Source: a virus
IMG/VR virus record: IMGVR_UViG_3300047509_000088
Span: 31,371 to 95,370 of that record
Length of the DNA stretch: 64,000 nucleotides
Reading direction: 5' to 3' (one strand)
Shown here in pieces: positions 47,447-56,243 of this stretch. Both the position numbers and the translations under genes were made by a program. Under the pieces are notes generated by a model. The model saw only the letters and a program-made list of their open reading frames with translations, made no database searches and was not told where the DNA came from. How positions within the stretch are numbered: the first letter of the stretch is position 1; each line of letters opens with the position of its first letter.

Positions 47447-50400
47447 ATGGCCAGCATAGCCCTACGCGGTACGCCGACCTCAACCCTCAACTCGACGACC
47501 GACTCAACCATTATCAATGTCCCGACCGGCGTCCTGGACGGCGATCTCCTGATCATGGCCGCCACCACCCAGGCCAACAACGGCGGTACCCCGCCAACCG
47601 TCGCCACTCCGACTGGCTGGACCAAGTTCGGTCAGGTGGCTGGGAACTCGGCCAGCTTCTCGAACTATAGCTTGGCGCTGTTCTGGCGGATCGCGGCCAG
47701 CGAGCCGGCCAGCTATACGATCACGGACGGGACGCCGGCCGTTCACCGCCTGGACGTGTCGATGATGGCCTTCTCGGGGACGGACGGCACCGCGCCAATT
47801 GCCTTGACGGCGGTGTCGACGCATGGCAACTCGGACAGCAGCACGACCAACCTCGTTTCGGCCGATCTGGGCACGACGCCGCGTGACGGTTGCTGGCATG
47901 TGATCTGGTGGGTTGATACCGGCAACATGGCCGGGGCGCCCACTGGATATACGCGAGACCTTTCCCTGGGCGGTCCGACCAAGGCGGTCGACCATAAGCT
48001 GATCTCGCCGGCCGGTTCAACTGGCGCGCAGACCGTAGTCAATACCGGGAGCGGCTCCTGGGCCACCTGGACGCTGGCCATCACGCCGGCATTCGTGGCT
48101 CGGACGGCAGCCGATACGATCGTAGCTCAGTCCGACTCGGCGGCCAGGCATACGATGGCGTTTGTTCGGACCGGCGCCGACACAATGGTCAGCCTGACTG
48201 ATCTGGCTAACCGGCTGCTGAAGTTTGTTCGGACGGGCGTGGATACGTTGGTCAGTCAATCCGATCTGGCGGTTAGGTCGGTGATGGCATTGGTCCGGAC
48301 GTCGGCCGATATCCTCGTTAGTCAATCCGACTTAGCGGTTAGGGCGGTTATGGCATTTGTTCGGACAGCGGTTGATCCGAACGCGATCCTGGAGCGGGGC
48401 TCTCCGACCAGCGCCACCGGCACCAACTCGGTCACGATCAACAAGCCGACCGGGGTGGTGGATGGCGATCTGATGATCATGGCGATCACGAGCTATTCCA
48501 TCCTTTCGGGCGGGACTACGGCAGTCCCGAACACGCCGGCCGGCTGGACCTCTCAGGGCGAGGCGCATACCTCCAGCGGCAGCGCCATCAACACGGACGT
48601 AGCTATCTATACGAGGGTGGCTTCGTCGGAACCGAGCAGTTATGCCGTCAGCTCCTCGAACTCGGGCACGCCCACCATGCACGGGAGCGTCATCGCGTTT
48701 GTCGTCCCTAATACTGGAGCGCCGTTCGATCTCAACAAGGGATTCCTGTTCGAGATCGGCAACACGGGGAATGTGACGTGCGATGATCTGGGCACGACGT
48801 CGATCGGCGGCTGCTGGCACGTGATCTGGTTCTCGGCGGCCAACGGCATCTCGGGCGGGGTTCCGGCTGGATACATCCAGGATTTGGCGTTTGCTTCGAC
48901 CGACGAGATGATCTGCCACAAGATCATCAGCCCAGCCGGCGCCACCGGCCACCAGACATCCGCCAGCACGGGGACGTACGTGGCCTGGACGTGCGCACTG
49001 ACGATGGCGTCGGCTCCGATCACCGACCTGGCTAACCGGCTATTGACCAAGCTGCGGACCGGGGTTGATACGATCGTTAGTCAGTCTGATGCAGCGGTCA
49101 GGCCGGTTATGGCGTTTGTCCGGGCGAGCGTCGATACCCTTGCGAGCCAGACCGATTCGGCAGCCAGGTCGGTTATGGCGTTTGTCCGTACGGCGCCCGA
49201 TCAAATCGGGGAGGTGATTGAGTCGGCCGTCAGGTCGGTTATGGCGTTTGTTCGGACGTCTTCCGATACGACAGTCAGTCAATCTGATCTGACGAACAGA
49301 GGATTGATGGCGTTTGTCCGGATAGGGGCCGATTCAACCCAGACCATAACGGACCCTGCGATTAGGCCGGCCATGACCTTTGTTCGGGCGGCTCCCGACC
49401 AAATTGGAGAGATCCTTGAATCTGCGGTCAGGTCGATTATGACCTTTGTTCGGACGGGGGTCGATTCAATCCTCGAAATAACCGGCTTCGCGAATCGTCT
49501 GACTGCGGCTAGGCGGGCCGGCGGCGATCTGATAGCCGAAGTGACGGACGTCGCGATCAGGGTCATAACCGGAGTAGCCGTCATAGCAGCGGACACGATC
49601 CTGGAGGTGACGGATCAAGCCGCCAGGTTGATGGCTTTAGGTAGATCGGTTATTGACAGTTTGTCGGTTGATGAGATAGTAGCGAGGTTGCTGGGGCTGG
49701 GGGTTGGCGCAGTCGACCTGATCGGAGAGATTAATGAGTCTGCGGTCAGGCCGGCTATAACCTTTGCTCGGTCCGCGCCTGATCAGATCGGAGAGGTTGT
49801 TGACTCTGCGGTTAGACGGCTGATGCAGTTTGTTCGGACGGCGCCAGACCAGGCGCCGGAGATCCTTGAGTCTGCGGCTAGATCGACGATGACCTTTGCT
49901 AGGTCGGTATCCGACTCAACCGGAGTAACCGATCTCGCCGTGAGGTTGGAGGGGATTGTCCGGACGGCGCCTGATCAGATCGGAGAGATCCTTGAGTCGG
50001 CGGTCAGGCCGGTTATGACCTTTGTTCGGACGGCCGGTGATCTGCTGGGCGCGATCTTCGATTCAGCCGGCGGACCCGGCCAGGTGGTCCGGATAGCAAT
50101 TGACTCAACCGCTGAGGTGACTGACTCTGCGGTCAGATCGATCATGCAGTTTGCTCGGGCGGCATCCGACCAGACTGGAGTAAGTGACCTGGTAGGTAGA
50201 CTGATTGGTCAGATAAGGGTGGGATCTGATTCGGTGACGGAGGTTGCTGATTCTGCTGTTAGGCGGGCGATGGTCTTCGTCAGATCGGCGGCGGATTCAT
50301 CTGGGGTAAGCGATCTTGTCATTAGGCTGGTTGCGGTTAGAAGGTCAATTGGCGACCCTATCCCCGGAATAACCGACGCAGCCGTGAGATATGGGACGGC

Positions 50401-51976
50401 GCTTGCGCTGACGGCGGTTGATTCGGTTGGTGAGATTGTGGAGTCGGCTCTACGAGGGATCGGGATAGTCAGGCTGGGGTTGGATTCGGTACGGGAGATC
50501 ATTGATTCGGCGGTACGGGGGCTGATCGCTCGGGTTAGGGCGGCGGTCGACTCGGCTGGTGTGGGCGACTCGGCGGGACGGCTGGTCAACCTGCCCCGAG
50601 TCGCCCTGGACCAGGTTGTCGACGTAGTCGACCTGGCAGTAAGACGGCCCATGACGTTCATCCGATCAGCGGTCGATAACCCGGTGGTGATCACGGATCT
50701 CGCGATCAAGCTGGTGGCGGATCTCCGGACGGCGGCGGATTCGCTCGGACCAATTGCGGACTCAGCCGGTAGATCGGCGATGCACCTGATCAGACAGGCC
50801 GGTGACTTGCTCGCGGCGATCTTGGAGGCGGTTGATTCCCCGGGCAAGCTGTACCGGTTCGCGGTCGACTCAATCGCCGCAATCCCAGACAATGCCTCGC
50901 GGTCAGCGATGGCCTTCATTAGGTCGGCGGGTGATTCGGCGCTGGTTGCGGATGCGGTTGACCGAACCCTCCGGATTACGGTTGGCGCAGTTGATCTGGT
51001 AGTAGAAGTTCGTGACCTCGCGGCCAGACAAGCGATGTCCTTTAATCGAATTGCAGGTGACGTCTCGGGTGTGACGGATTTGGCAGTAAGACGGGCGATG
51101 ACCCTTGTCCGGGCCGGAGCAGACCAAACCGGAGTAACTGATTTCGCTATGAGGCTGGTCGGACTGGGGCGGTCGGGCGTGGATTCGATCGTCAACGCAG
51201 TTGACTTGGCGGTAAGAGGTTCAATGGTCCTCGGTCGAATCGCTAGCGATTTGATGTTGGGTATCCCTGATGTGGCTGGCAAGCTCAGTCGTCTCTACCG
51301 GACTGCGGTTGATTCGATGCCGGAGATCCTTGCCTCGGCGGTTCGGTCCGCGATGGCCCTGCTCCGATCTGCCGCCGATGCCTTTCAGGTCAACGACATC
51401 GCTACGCGAACGGTTACCCTGGGTCGGGCAGCCCTGGAGGCGGTTCCGAGCCCAGGAGATACCGCATATCGCGCCCAGATGGCATTTGCCCGGGTCGCGG
51501 TCGACACCATGGCCAGCCTGACCGACCTGGCGCACCAGGCCCAGGGCAGGTATCGGGTCGCGGCCGATCAGGTGGTCGAGGTTGCGGAGTCTGCGGTTCG
51601 GCCGGTTATGCAGTTCGTTCGGGCGGCCGTGGATCGAATCGACGTAGTCGATCTGGCCAAGCGAATCGAGATGTCGTTCTATCGGACAGCCGGCGATGCT
51701 ATGCACACGATCGGTGATCTCGCGCACTCAGTTCGTGGTGCTTTCCGGTTCGCGGGAGATCTGATTGTTGAGGTAGTCGATCTGGCCGAAAGAAGTCCGA
51801 TGGCCTTTGTCCGAGTGGCCGGTGATCTGCTCGCCCTGATCCGGGACGAGTCTTACCGGGTGGGGACGATTGGCGCCTACCTGGTCAAGGCGGGCCAGCC
51901 ATTTACGCGATGGGTTGCCAAGGCGGTGCTAGGATGGCGGGCAGGCCCGACCGATACGGGCGGAGATCACGACTAG
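47447..51976 (+). CDS. Giant 22-residue-repeat protein, probable fibre or surface protein
   Basis: 1509 residues. Two similar beta domains (GVLDGDLLIMAATTQ... and GVVDGDLMIMAITSY..., each with CWHVIW and SPAG-TG) at about 1-210 and 320-525 are followed by about 45 units of 20-22 residues to about 1470. Consensus: F-V-R-T-A-x-D-x-x-x-E-I-x-D-S-A-V-R-x-x-M-x. Regular D/R spacing suggests a stacked solenoid or fibre shaft. GAGGG precedes ATG 47447. Long frames on the other strand are by-products of its codon pattern. Confidence 0.75.
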   Translation: MASIALRGTPTSTLNSTTDSTIINVPTGVLDGDLLIMAATTQANNGGTPPTVATPTGWTKFGQVAGNSASFSNYSLALFWRIAASEPASYTITDGTPAVHRLDVSMMAFSGTDGTAPIALTAVSTHGNSDSSTTNLVSADLGTTPRDGCWHVIWWVDTGNMAGAPTGYTRDLSLGGPTKAVDHKLISPAGSTGAQTVVNTGSGSWATWTLAITPAFVARTAADTIVAQSDSAARHTMAFVRTGADTMVSLTDLANRLLKFVRTGVDTLVSQSDLAVRSVMALVRTSADILVSQSDLAVRAVMAFVRTAVDPNAILERGSPTSATGTNSVTINKPTGVVDGDLMIMAITSYSILSGGTTAVPNTPAGWTSQGEAHTSSGSAINTDVAIYTRVASSEPSSYAVSSSNSGTPTMHGSVIAFVVPNTGAPFDLNKGFLFEIGNTGNVTCDDLGTTSIGGCWHVIWFSAANGISGGVPAGYIQDLAFASTDEMICHKIISPAGATGHQTSASTGTYVAWTCALTMASAPITDLANRLLTKLRTGVDTIVSQSDAAVRPVMAFVRASVDTLASQTDSAARSVMAFVRTAPDQIGEVIESAVRSVMAFVRTSSDTTVSQSDLTNRGLMAFVRIGADSTQTITDPAIRPAMTFVRAAPDQIGEILESAVRSIMTFVRTGVDSILEITGFANRLTAARRAGGDLIAEVTDVAIRVITGVAVIAADTILEVTDQAARLMALGRSVIDSLSVDEIVARLLGLGVGAVDLIGEINESAVRPAITFARSAPDQIGEVVDSAVRRLMQFVRTAPDQAPEILESAARSTMTFARSVSDSTGVTDLAVRLEGIVRTAPDQIGEILESAVRPVMTFVRTAGDLLGAIFDSAGGPGQVVRIAIDSTAEVTDSAVRSIMQFARAASDQTGVSDLVGRLIGQIRVGSDSVTEVADSAVRRAMVFVRSAADSSGVSDLVIRLVAVRRSIGDPIPGITDAAVRYGTALALTAVDSVGEIVESALRGIGIVRLGLDSVREIIDSAVRGLIARVRAAVDSAGVGDSAGRLVNLPRVALDQVVDVVDLAVRRPMTFIRSAVDNPVVITDLAIKLVADLRTAADSLGPIADSAGRSAMHLIRQAGDLLAAILEAVDSPGKLYRFAVDSIAAIPDNASRSAMAFIRSAGDSALVADAVDRTLRITVGAVDLVVEVRDLAARQAMSFNRIAGDVSGVTDLAVRRAMTLVRAGADQTGVTDFAMRLVGLGRSGVDSIVNAVDLAVRGSMVLGRIASDLMLGIPDVAGKLSRLYRTAVDSMPEILASAVRSAMALLRSAADAFQVNDIATRTVTLGRAALEAVPSPGDTAYRAQMAFARVAVDTMASLTDLAHQAQGRYRVAADQVVEVAESAVRPVMQFVRAAVDRIDVVDLAKRIEMSFYRTAGDAMHTIGDLAHSVRGAFRFAGDLIVEVVDLAERSPMAFVRVAGDLLALIRDESYRVGTIGAYLVKAGQPFTRWVAKAVLGWRAGPTDTGGDHD

Positions 51977-51989
51977 GTTGAGCTGAGAA

Positions 51990-52205
51990 ATGGACATCGT
52001 ACGAACCGCCAGCGACTCAATCGGTCCCGTACTGGACCGGCCGATGAAATACGTCTCGATATTGTTCACGGTCGGGCGTCTGGGGTTGGCCTGGCAGTCG
52101 TCTGAGCCAACGGTTGCCTTTTCTGTTGGCCGTCCGGTGTTTAGTTGGTCTGCTTCCGAGGTGATGGTGGGCTGGCGATCAGGTCAGACACAGAGAGGAG
52201 GTTGA
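51990..52205 (+). CDS. Small unknown protein after the repeat protein
   Basis: 71 residues; MDIVRTASDSIGPVLDRPMK resembles one repeat of the upstream protein (RTASDSIGPV), then FSVGRPVFSWSA. Perhaps derived from its 3' end. Confidence 0.5.
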   Translation: MDIVRTASDSIGPVLDRPMKYVSILFTVGRLGLAWQSSEPTVAFSVGRPVFSWSASEVMVGWRSGQTQRGG

Positions 52206-52206
52206 G

Positions 52207-52518
52207 TTGGCAGAGATTAGTTCGCTCTCTACAGAGTACGTCTTGGTCCCAGTGTCCTTCGTGGACCCGGTAACTGGGGCGCAAATAGATCCGACTGGCG
52301 ATACGATCGCGATGGCCTTCACTCAAGGGTCGGCTGATCCGGCGGGTCCGGACTGGGTCTCGGCGACCTGGCGGTCTGGCGGTCCACCGTATGTCGCACA
52401 GACACTTGTCGGTCCCAACGGGAAGGCGCTGGCGAAGGGAGGGTGGAAAGTGTGGACCAAGATCACATCGAATCCAGAATTACCGGTGCTTCGCGCCGGC
52501 TATCTCAAGGTGACCTGA
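52207..52518 (+). CDS. Small structural-like protein
   Basis: 103 residues from TTG 52207. EYVLVPVSFVDPVTGAQIDP and TWRSGGPPYVAQTLVG are beta-like. It ends WVKITSNPELPVLRAGYLKV-type strand. Similar short proteins accompany phage tail genes. Confidence 0.55.
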   Translation: MAEISSLSTEYVLVPVSFVDPVTGAQIDPTGDTIAMAFTQGSADPAGPDWVSATWRSGGPPYVAQTLVGPNGKALAKGGWKVWTKITSNPELPVLRAGYLKVT

Positions 52519-52614
52519 CGCGAAAATTGGACACACGAAATTAATCGGTAAAATCTGTCCGACTGATCCGGGCCCGAAATTGAGCAAACAGTTTTGGGTG
52601 GTAGAATCTGCCTG

Positions 52615-52944
52615 ATGCCACTGAAACGGGCTCCGATGTGCAGGGTCGGAGGCTGCCCCAACAGACAGCCCTGTCCTCGACCTGGTCATGATCTACGTCG
52701 CCAACGGTCAATTGATTCGGCCGAGTGGAATCGTCTGTTAAAGCTCCGAGCTTGGATCTTGCGTGCCAGGGAATATCAGCGCAAGTATCCCGCATGCGCC
52801 GACTGTCTCTCCAACGGCAAGATAGTCCTCGGTGTCGACGTTCACCACCTTGTGCGCCGCGAGTTTCCCTGGGAAGCAACCGATGATGAGCTGATGAACC
52901 TCTGCAAGCCACATCACTCGACCAGAACCGGCAGGGGAGAGTAG
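52615..52944 (+). CDS. Small HNH endonuclease
   Basis: 109 residues. RAWILRAREYQRKYPACADC, then VDVHHLVRREFPWE and LMNLCKPHHS: Cys-x2-Cys pair and the H-H...H core of HNH enzymes. Small HNH proteins of this kind often assist terminase in cutting DNA, but no terminase is nearby. Start ATG 52615. Confidence 0.8.
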   Translation: MPLKRAPMCRVGGCPNRQPCPRPGHDLRRQRSIDSAEWNRLLKLRAWILRAREYQRKYPACADCLSNGKIVLGVDVHHLVRREFPWEATDDELMNLCKPHHSTRTGRGE

Positions 52945-53033
52945 CGATCCCAACGGTATCGATCCGACCAAACAATCGTTCTAGTTGTGCTGTACGCTTA
53001 GACCTGATATGCTCTTGATCGCAGGTGGGTGAC

Positions 53034-53108
53034 GGGCCAATAGCTCAGCCTGGACAGAGCAGTCGACTGCTAATCGACAGGTCGGGAGTTCAAATCTCCC
53101 TTGGCCCA
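53034..53108 (+). tRNA. tRNA with anticodon GCU (Ser codon), short variable loop
   Basis: Acceptor GGGCCAA/TTGGCCC (perfect), D-arm GCTC-GAGC, anticodon arm GTCGA-CTGCTAA-TCGAC, variable loop AGGTC (5 nt), T-arm GGGAG-TTCAAAT-CTCCC, discriminator A, no encoded CCA. GCU reads AGC/AGU (Ser), but tRNA-Ser needs a long variable arm. C35, U36, A20 and A73 are arginine identity elements, so charging with Arg is possible. Confidence 0.9.
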
Positions 53109-53419
53109 TCTGCACTCAAAGGTTCATAATTCGAGAAGAGGTCGGCACGGAGTAGCACCTCCCCGCAGGCGCAGGGCGTCAGCCGGAGACCCGAAGAGAA
53201 ATCTAGGGGTGCGTGTCGACCTCAACCTTTTCTCCCAACGGTCAGATTGTCAAATCGCCCAACGGGTAGACCCCAACGGTCAGATTGTCAATTTGCCCAA
53301 CGGCTTGACTATCACAAAGCCTAACGGTCCATAGGCATGCTTTCTGATACCCAAGATCATCAGCTCCCCGGGCAGCCGGAACCCTCTGGTGAGGATTCCG
53401 TCTGAGCCACTAGGTCGCG
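53109..53419 (+). other. Non-coding stretch with a 38-bp tandem repeat
   Basis: CCCAACGGTCAGATTGTCAA starts at 53234 and again at 53272 (38-bp period, not a multiple of 3). A frame through it gives PNGQIV-type peptides but shifts between copies. I see no firm gene. Confidence 0.5.
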
Positions 53420-53623
53420 ATGCCTACCCGAGACATCCCGCCCGAGTTCACCACCTGGTTGCATTTTGGTCCCCAGCGCTACCAGGAAGACTGGGCTGAT
53501 ACCAGGGCCCGCCGAGACCCCATGACCAAATCGGATGATAGCATCATCAACGGTCGTATCATTTATTCGCTAGGTCGAGTGCCAACACGGCCAAGTTCGA
53601 ATGGGCGGGCTCCCGTTAGGTGA
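53420..53623 (+). CDS. Possible 67-residue protein
   Basis: MPTRDIPPEFTTWLHFGPQR, then WADTRARRDPMTK. Moderate codon bias, weak ribosome site, followed directly by a terminator. May be real. Confidence 0.4.
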   Translation: MPTRDIPPEFTTWLHFGPQRYQEDWADTRARRDPMTKSDDSIINGRIIYSLGRVPTRPSSNGRAPVR

Positions 53624-53646
53624 TTCCGGGGGGCCCGTCCATTTTT
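53601..53646 (+). terminator. Rho-independent terminator
   Basis: ATGGGCGGGC / GCCCGTCCAT stem (one G-U) followed by TTTT. Ends the plus-strand block. Confidence 0.6.
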
Positions 53647-53682
53647 CCCAAGGGGGCCCGCCGGTCGTCAGGCCCGCCGGTC

Positions 53683-53755
53683 AAACGGCCCGCCGCGTGC
53701 CAAAGCGCCAAACGGCCCGCCGCGTGCCAAAGCGCCAAACGGCCCGCCGCGTGCC
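53683..53755. repeat. 27-bp tandem repeat, 2.7 copies
   Basis: Unit AAACGGCCCGCCGCGTGCC plus AAAGCGCC. Exact copies at 53683 and 53710, partial at 53737. Confidence 0.8.
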
Positions 53756-53783
53756 GTCCGGCTCGGCCGGTCGTGTCTATGGT

Positions 53784-53870
53784 GCTGTCTACGAACATTC
53801 ATACGATTTGTATTCAGCGCTGTCTACGAACACTTGTCCGTAGACAGCAATTCGCATTGCTGTCTATGCG
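53784..53870. repeat. Inverted and direct repeats GCTGTCTACG
   Basis: GCTGTCTACGAACA at 53784 and 53819, inverse CGTAGACAGC at 53839-53848, variant GCTGTCTATGCG at 53859. The middle pair makes a perfect 10-bp hairpin. Further palindromes GGTACG-CACA-CGTACC and GTTCGT-GT-ACGAAC follow within 70 nt. Confidence 0.7.
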
Positions 53871-53942
53871 TCTATGGGGTATGAGGCACGCGCAGAGTCC
53901 GGTACGCACACGTACCGGGCCCGAGTTCGTGTACGAACCATC

Positions 53943-54078
53943 CGTCAGGCTCGGCCGGTCGTCAGGCTCGGCCGGTCGTCAGGCTCGGCCGGTCGTCAGG
54001 CTCGGCCGGTCGTCAGGCTCGGCCGGTCGTCAGGCTCGGCCGGTCGTCAGGTTCGGCCGATCGTCAGGTTCGGCCGAT
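53943..54078. repeat. 17-bp tandem repeat, 8 copies
   Basis: CGTCAGGCTCGGCCGGT repeated six times exactly, then twice as CGTCAGGTTCGGCCGAT. No gap between units. Iteron-like. Confidence 0.9.
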
Positions 54079-54342
54079 CTGATCTCAGCCGGGCCCTGTA
54101 GCGCCACACGAGCCTCAGCCTTGCCTCAAAACCGCTTAGGTGGCTCCGGATACTCCCGCGCCTTTTTCGAGCCGTACGGGCCGTTAGACGGACTCGCCTA
54201 AGCCTCAGCCTCGGCGCAGATTGCCTTACCCCTACTCCGACACTTCGGGCCCGGTTTGGCGTCAGGTAGGGCATTAGGTGGCTCGACAGGAGTAGCCTCG
54301 GATGAGTTTGTCCGGCGCCGGATCGTCCGACTACGACTCGAC
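54079..54342. other. Non-coding stretch
   Basis: No gene with support. Contains GTAGGGCATTAGGTGGCTC (54266-54284), repeated at 63365-63383. Confidence 0.5.
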
Positions 54343-54371
54343 AGGTGGTAGTCAAATGCTGACTACCACCT
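54343..54371. terminator. 12-bp hairpin
   Basis: AGGTGGTAGTCA / TGACTACCACCT with a 5-nt loop, next to the stronger terminator. On the plus strand it is followed by an A-run, not T. Confidence 0.5.
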
Positions 54372-54381
54372 AGACACAAAA

Positions 54382-54421
54382 AAAGACTCGACAGACGAGA
54401 TGATCCGTCTGTCGAGTCTTT
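54382..54421 (-). terminator. Strong bidirectional-type terminator
   Basis: AAAGACTCGACAGACG / CGTCTGTCGAGTCTTT, 16 bp, then TTTT on the minus strand. The HNH stop codon (54422-54420) lies at the stem edge. Confidence 0.85.
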
Positions 54422-54992
54422 ACTCTGGCGTACCGTGCCGATACCAGTGGGCGTAATGCATTCGACAGAAACCATGTCCGTAATGCTTGCGTCCACATTC
54501 ATCGATGGAACAATTATGCTGAGGGGAGGAGGCGGTTTCCTTCCGTAGTTGAGCATGGAGTTTGGAATGTTCGCTAGGTGTTATCCATCGTAGATGAGTA
54601 GGGTTGACGCACCCATGATCGAAACATAGATGGTGCGGTACGGTACCTACTGGGGGTTTGCCGATCATGTAGTGGTAGATAGCAGAGTGAAGTTTGAAGC
54701 CCTCGGATTGAGCATATCCTTGGGAATTGTGACTTTTGCTATCCCAATGCCAACATCCGTTTGTGTCAGTAGTGATCTTGCCGAGCCATCGTTCGATGAG
54801 CGCCAGGCGCTGCGGCCGATATTCTCGGTAATGAGGGCCGCACATTCCAAATGCAGCGTAGCCACGTCTGTCACATTCGTCGATTATGCACTTGGGCTTA
54901 GCCTGTCGGTATTGGCGTCCATAGTGAAGGACACATAGCCCAATCGCGTGTATCGGTCGTCCGCAATCGCTGATCAAACATACAGGGTTCAT
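54420..54992 (-). CDS. HNH endonuclease with three zinc-finger-like units
   Basis: 190 residues. Three C-x4-C-G/D-R...G-x-C-x2-HY units (CLISDCGR.., CIIDECDR.., CSIDECGRKHYGHGFCRMHY), two before and one after an HNH core (CWHWDSKSHNSQGYAQ, VPHHLCFDHGCVNPTHLRWI, SEHSKLH). Related to the plus-strand HNH at 56820. Strong terminator follows. Confidence 0.85.
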   Translation of the reverse strand: MNPVCLISDCGRPIHAIGLCVLHYGRQYRQAKPKCIIDECDRRGYAAFGMCGPHYREYRPQRLALIERWLGKITTDTNGCWHWDSKSHNSQGYAQSEGFKLHSAIYHYMIGKPPVGTVPHHLCFDHGCVNPTHLRWITPSEHSKLHAQLRKETASSPQHNCSIDECGRKHYGHGFCRMHYAHWYRHGTPE

Positions 54993-55023
54993 CTAGGTTC
55001 TATTTTACCCTCAAAATGCAAAA

Positions 55024-55053
55024 GGTCCGGCCGGACATCACTGTCCGGCCGGT
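55024..55053 (-). terminator. GNRA-loop hairpin (family copy 1)
   Basis: CCGGCCGGACA-GTGA-TGTCCGGCCGG then ACCTTTT on the minus strand, after the gene at 55057. Same layout as the copies at 55722, 60903, 61216 and 61456. Confidence 0.65.
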
Positions 55054-55056
55054 CCT

Positions 55057-55245
55057 CTAGTTCCTGTCGGTTCGTCCGACTACGATTCCTGACGCGCCAG
55101 CCTTGACGCTGTCGCGAACCCTGATGGCTTCGGTTCTGTCGAGAACGAAGATCGACACACGATCCCCGTCGGTATCTCGACCGCACACGAGCCAACCATG
55201 TTTGCCGCTTCGTACGGCATAACGAATCTGGAGTCTTGCGATCAT
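55057..55245 (-). CDS. Small unknown protein
   Basis: 62 residues; MIARLQIRYAVRSGKHGWLV then DGDRVSIFVLDRTEAIRVRD. Compact beta-alpha look. ATGA overlap upstream. Confidence 0.6.
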   Translation of the reverse strand: MIARLQIRYAVRSGKHGWLVCGRDTDGDRVSIFVLDRTEAIRVRDSVKAGASGIVVGRTDRN

Positions 55246-55709
55246 CCCTGGGGCCTGATGGTCACGTGGTATGCCATTCGCGGCGCCCAGTCTGCTGAGC
55301 CGACGCGAACGGGATGCAGCACGACCGACGGGTCAAGCTCGGCATGGTCAAGCGGCTTGTGCGTGTACGGGTTGATGGCGCCGGGAAGCTCGTTCCGGTA
55401 GGCGACGACGCTGTACGGCCGCACAGTCAGCCCATCATCGATCAGGTAGAACGCGCCGGACATCTTGCGGATGAATCCGACTCGCGGGAGATTGACGATC
55501 ACGTACATCGTCTGATCGTCCGGCGTGTGCTCGAATCGGCCGGTCCCGGGGATGGGGCCGCTGTACCTGATCGCTTCGAACCGGCCGGTCTCCGAGCGGC
55601 GGCCCCACGGCTCATACCGGTTCAACTGGATACTGGCGTCCATCCTGTCGACACGGCCGAAATTCCGAGCAATGTCGTCCATGTACGTCTCAAGCTCTGA
55701 TGTTCTCAT
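55242..55709 (-). CDS. Unknown protein
   Basis: 155 residues from ATG 55709; beta-rich middle (RFEAIRYSGPIPGTGRFEHT, VIVNLPRVGFIRKMSGAFYL). The frame is also open back through the hairpin at 55722, whose loop holds GTGATG. Start uncertain. Confidence 0.6.
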   Translation of the reverse strand: MRTSELETYMDDIARNFGRVDRMDASIQLNRYEPWGRRSETGRFEAIRYSGPIPGTGRFEHTPDDQTMYVIVNLPRVGFIRKMSGAFYLIDDGLTVRPYSVVAYRNELPGAINPYTHKPLDHAELDPSVVLHPVRVGSADWAPRMAYHVTIRPQG

Positions 55710-55721
55710 ACCCGAAAAGGC

Positions 55722-55747
55722 CCGGCGGCCCATCACTGGGCCGCCGG
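55722..55747 (-). terminator. GNRA-loop hairpin (family copy 2)
   Basis: CCGGCGGCCCA-GTGA-TGGGCCGCCGG then GCCTTTT, ending 12 nt before ATG 55709. Confidence 0.6.
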
Positions 55748-55757
55748 TACAGCTAGG

Positions 55758-56018
55758 CTACAGACGAGGACAATGGATGTAGCGGCAGAGATGGAACGGC
55801 TTGGACTTGCCCTTTGTCGGCGGTACCTGCTTGTATGGGCTGACGTAAGGCACGTACGGCGGGTAGACGTACGGGGATGGCGTCGGAGCGGGGGTAGGTG
55901 TCGTCATGACCCATCCTGCCGCTTCCGGGCCCGGTGCTGGAGGCGCAGTTTTGCCGATGATCGACATCAGCAAGAGAATGCCGAGAACCGCAAGCGCCGC
56001 TTTGACTCTACCGTTCAT
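55758..56018 (-). CDS. Secreted or anchored Pro/Tyr-rich protein
   Basis: 86 residues; hydrophobic start (VKAALAVLGILLLMSIIG), then Thr/Pro/Tyr-rich (TTPTPAPTPSPYVYPPYVPY) and two late Cys. ATGA overlap upstream. Confidence 0.6.
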   Translation of the reverse strand: MNGRVKAALAVLGILLLMSIIGKTAPPAPGPEAAGWVMTTPTPAPTPSPYVYPPYVPYVSPYKQVPPTKGKSKPFHLCRYIHCPRL

Positions 56019-56242
56019 CTCCGGTTTCTTCGGTTAGACGTCGGTCGGTTAGACGGTTGGTCGGTTGTTCGCCTGACTGGCTTCTTTCCCTTGCCAGTCT
56101 GCCAGGTGATCAGGATTGCGACCATCAATCCGGCGATTGCCCAGGGATGATCCAACAGCCATCCAAGCAGCGCCAGCGCTACCAGGATCACTATGACTAT
56201 GAGGCATCCGCCTTGGGTCTGACGTGTGGTTACGAGCCTCAT
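56015..56242 (-). CDS. Two-span membrane protein
   Basis: 75 residues; CLIVIVILVALALLGWLL and WAIAGLMVAILITW, basic C-terminus with QPSNRPTSNRRNRR. Unknown. Confidence 0.6.
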   Translation of the reverse strand: MRLVTTRQTQGGCLIVIVILVALALLGWLLDHPWAIAGLMVAILITWQTGKGKKPVRRTTDQPSNRPTSNRRNRR

Positions 56243-56243
56243 C

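Noticed and set aside
50209-51282. Long open frame (357 codons) on the minus strand
   Set aside because: It mirrors the codon pattern of the plus-strand repeat protein and has no independent domain; treated as a shadow.
53101-53334. A 77-codon frame over the 38-bp repeat
   Set aside because: It begins inside the tRNA end, and the repeat period is not a multiple of three, so DNA-level repetition explains it better.
53690-54080. Possible CRISPR array in the repeat cluster
   Set aside because: Units are tandem without spacers, and no cas genes are near.
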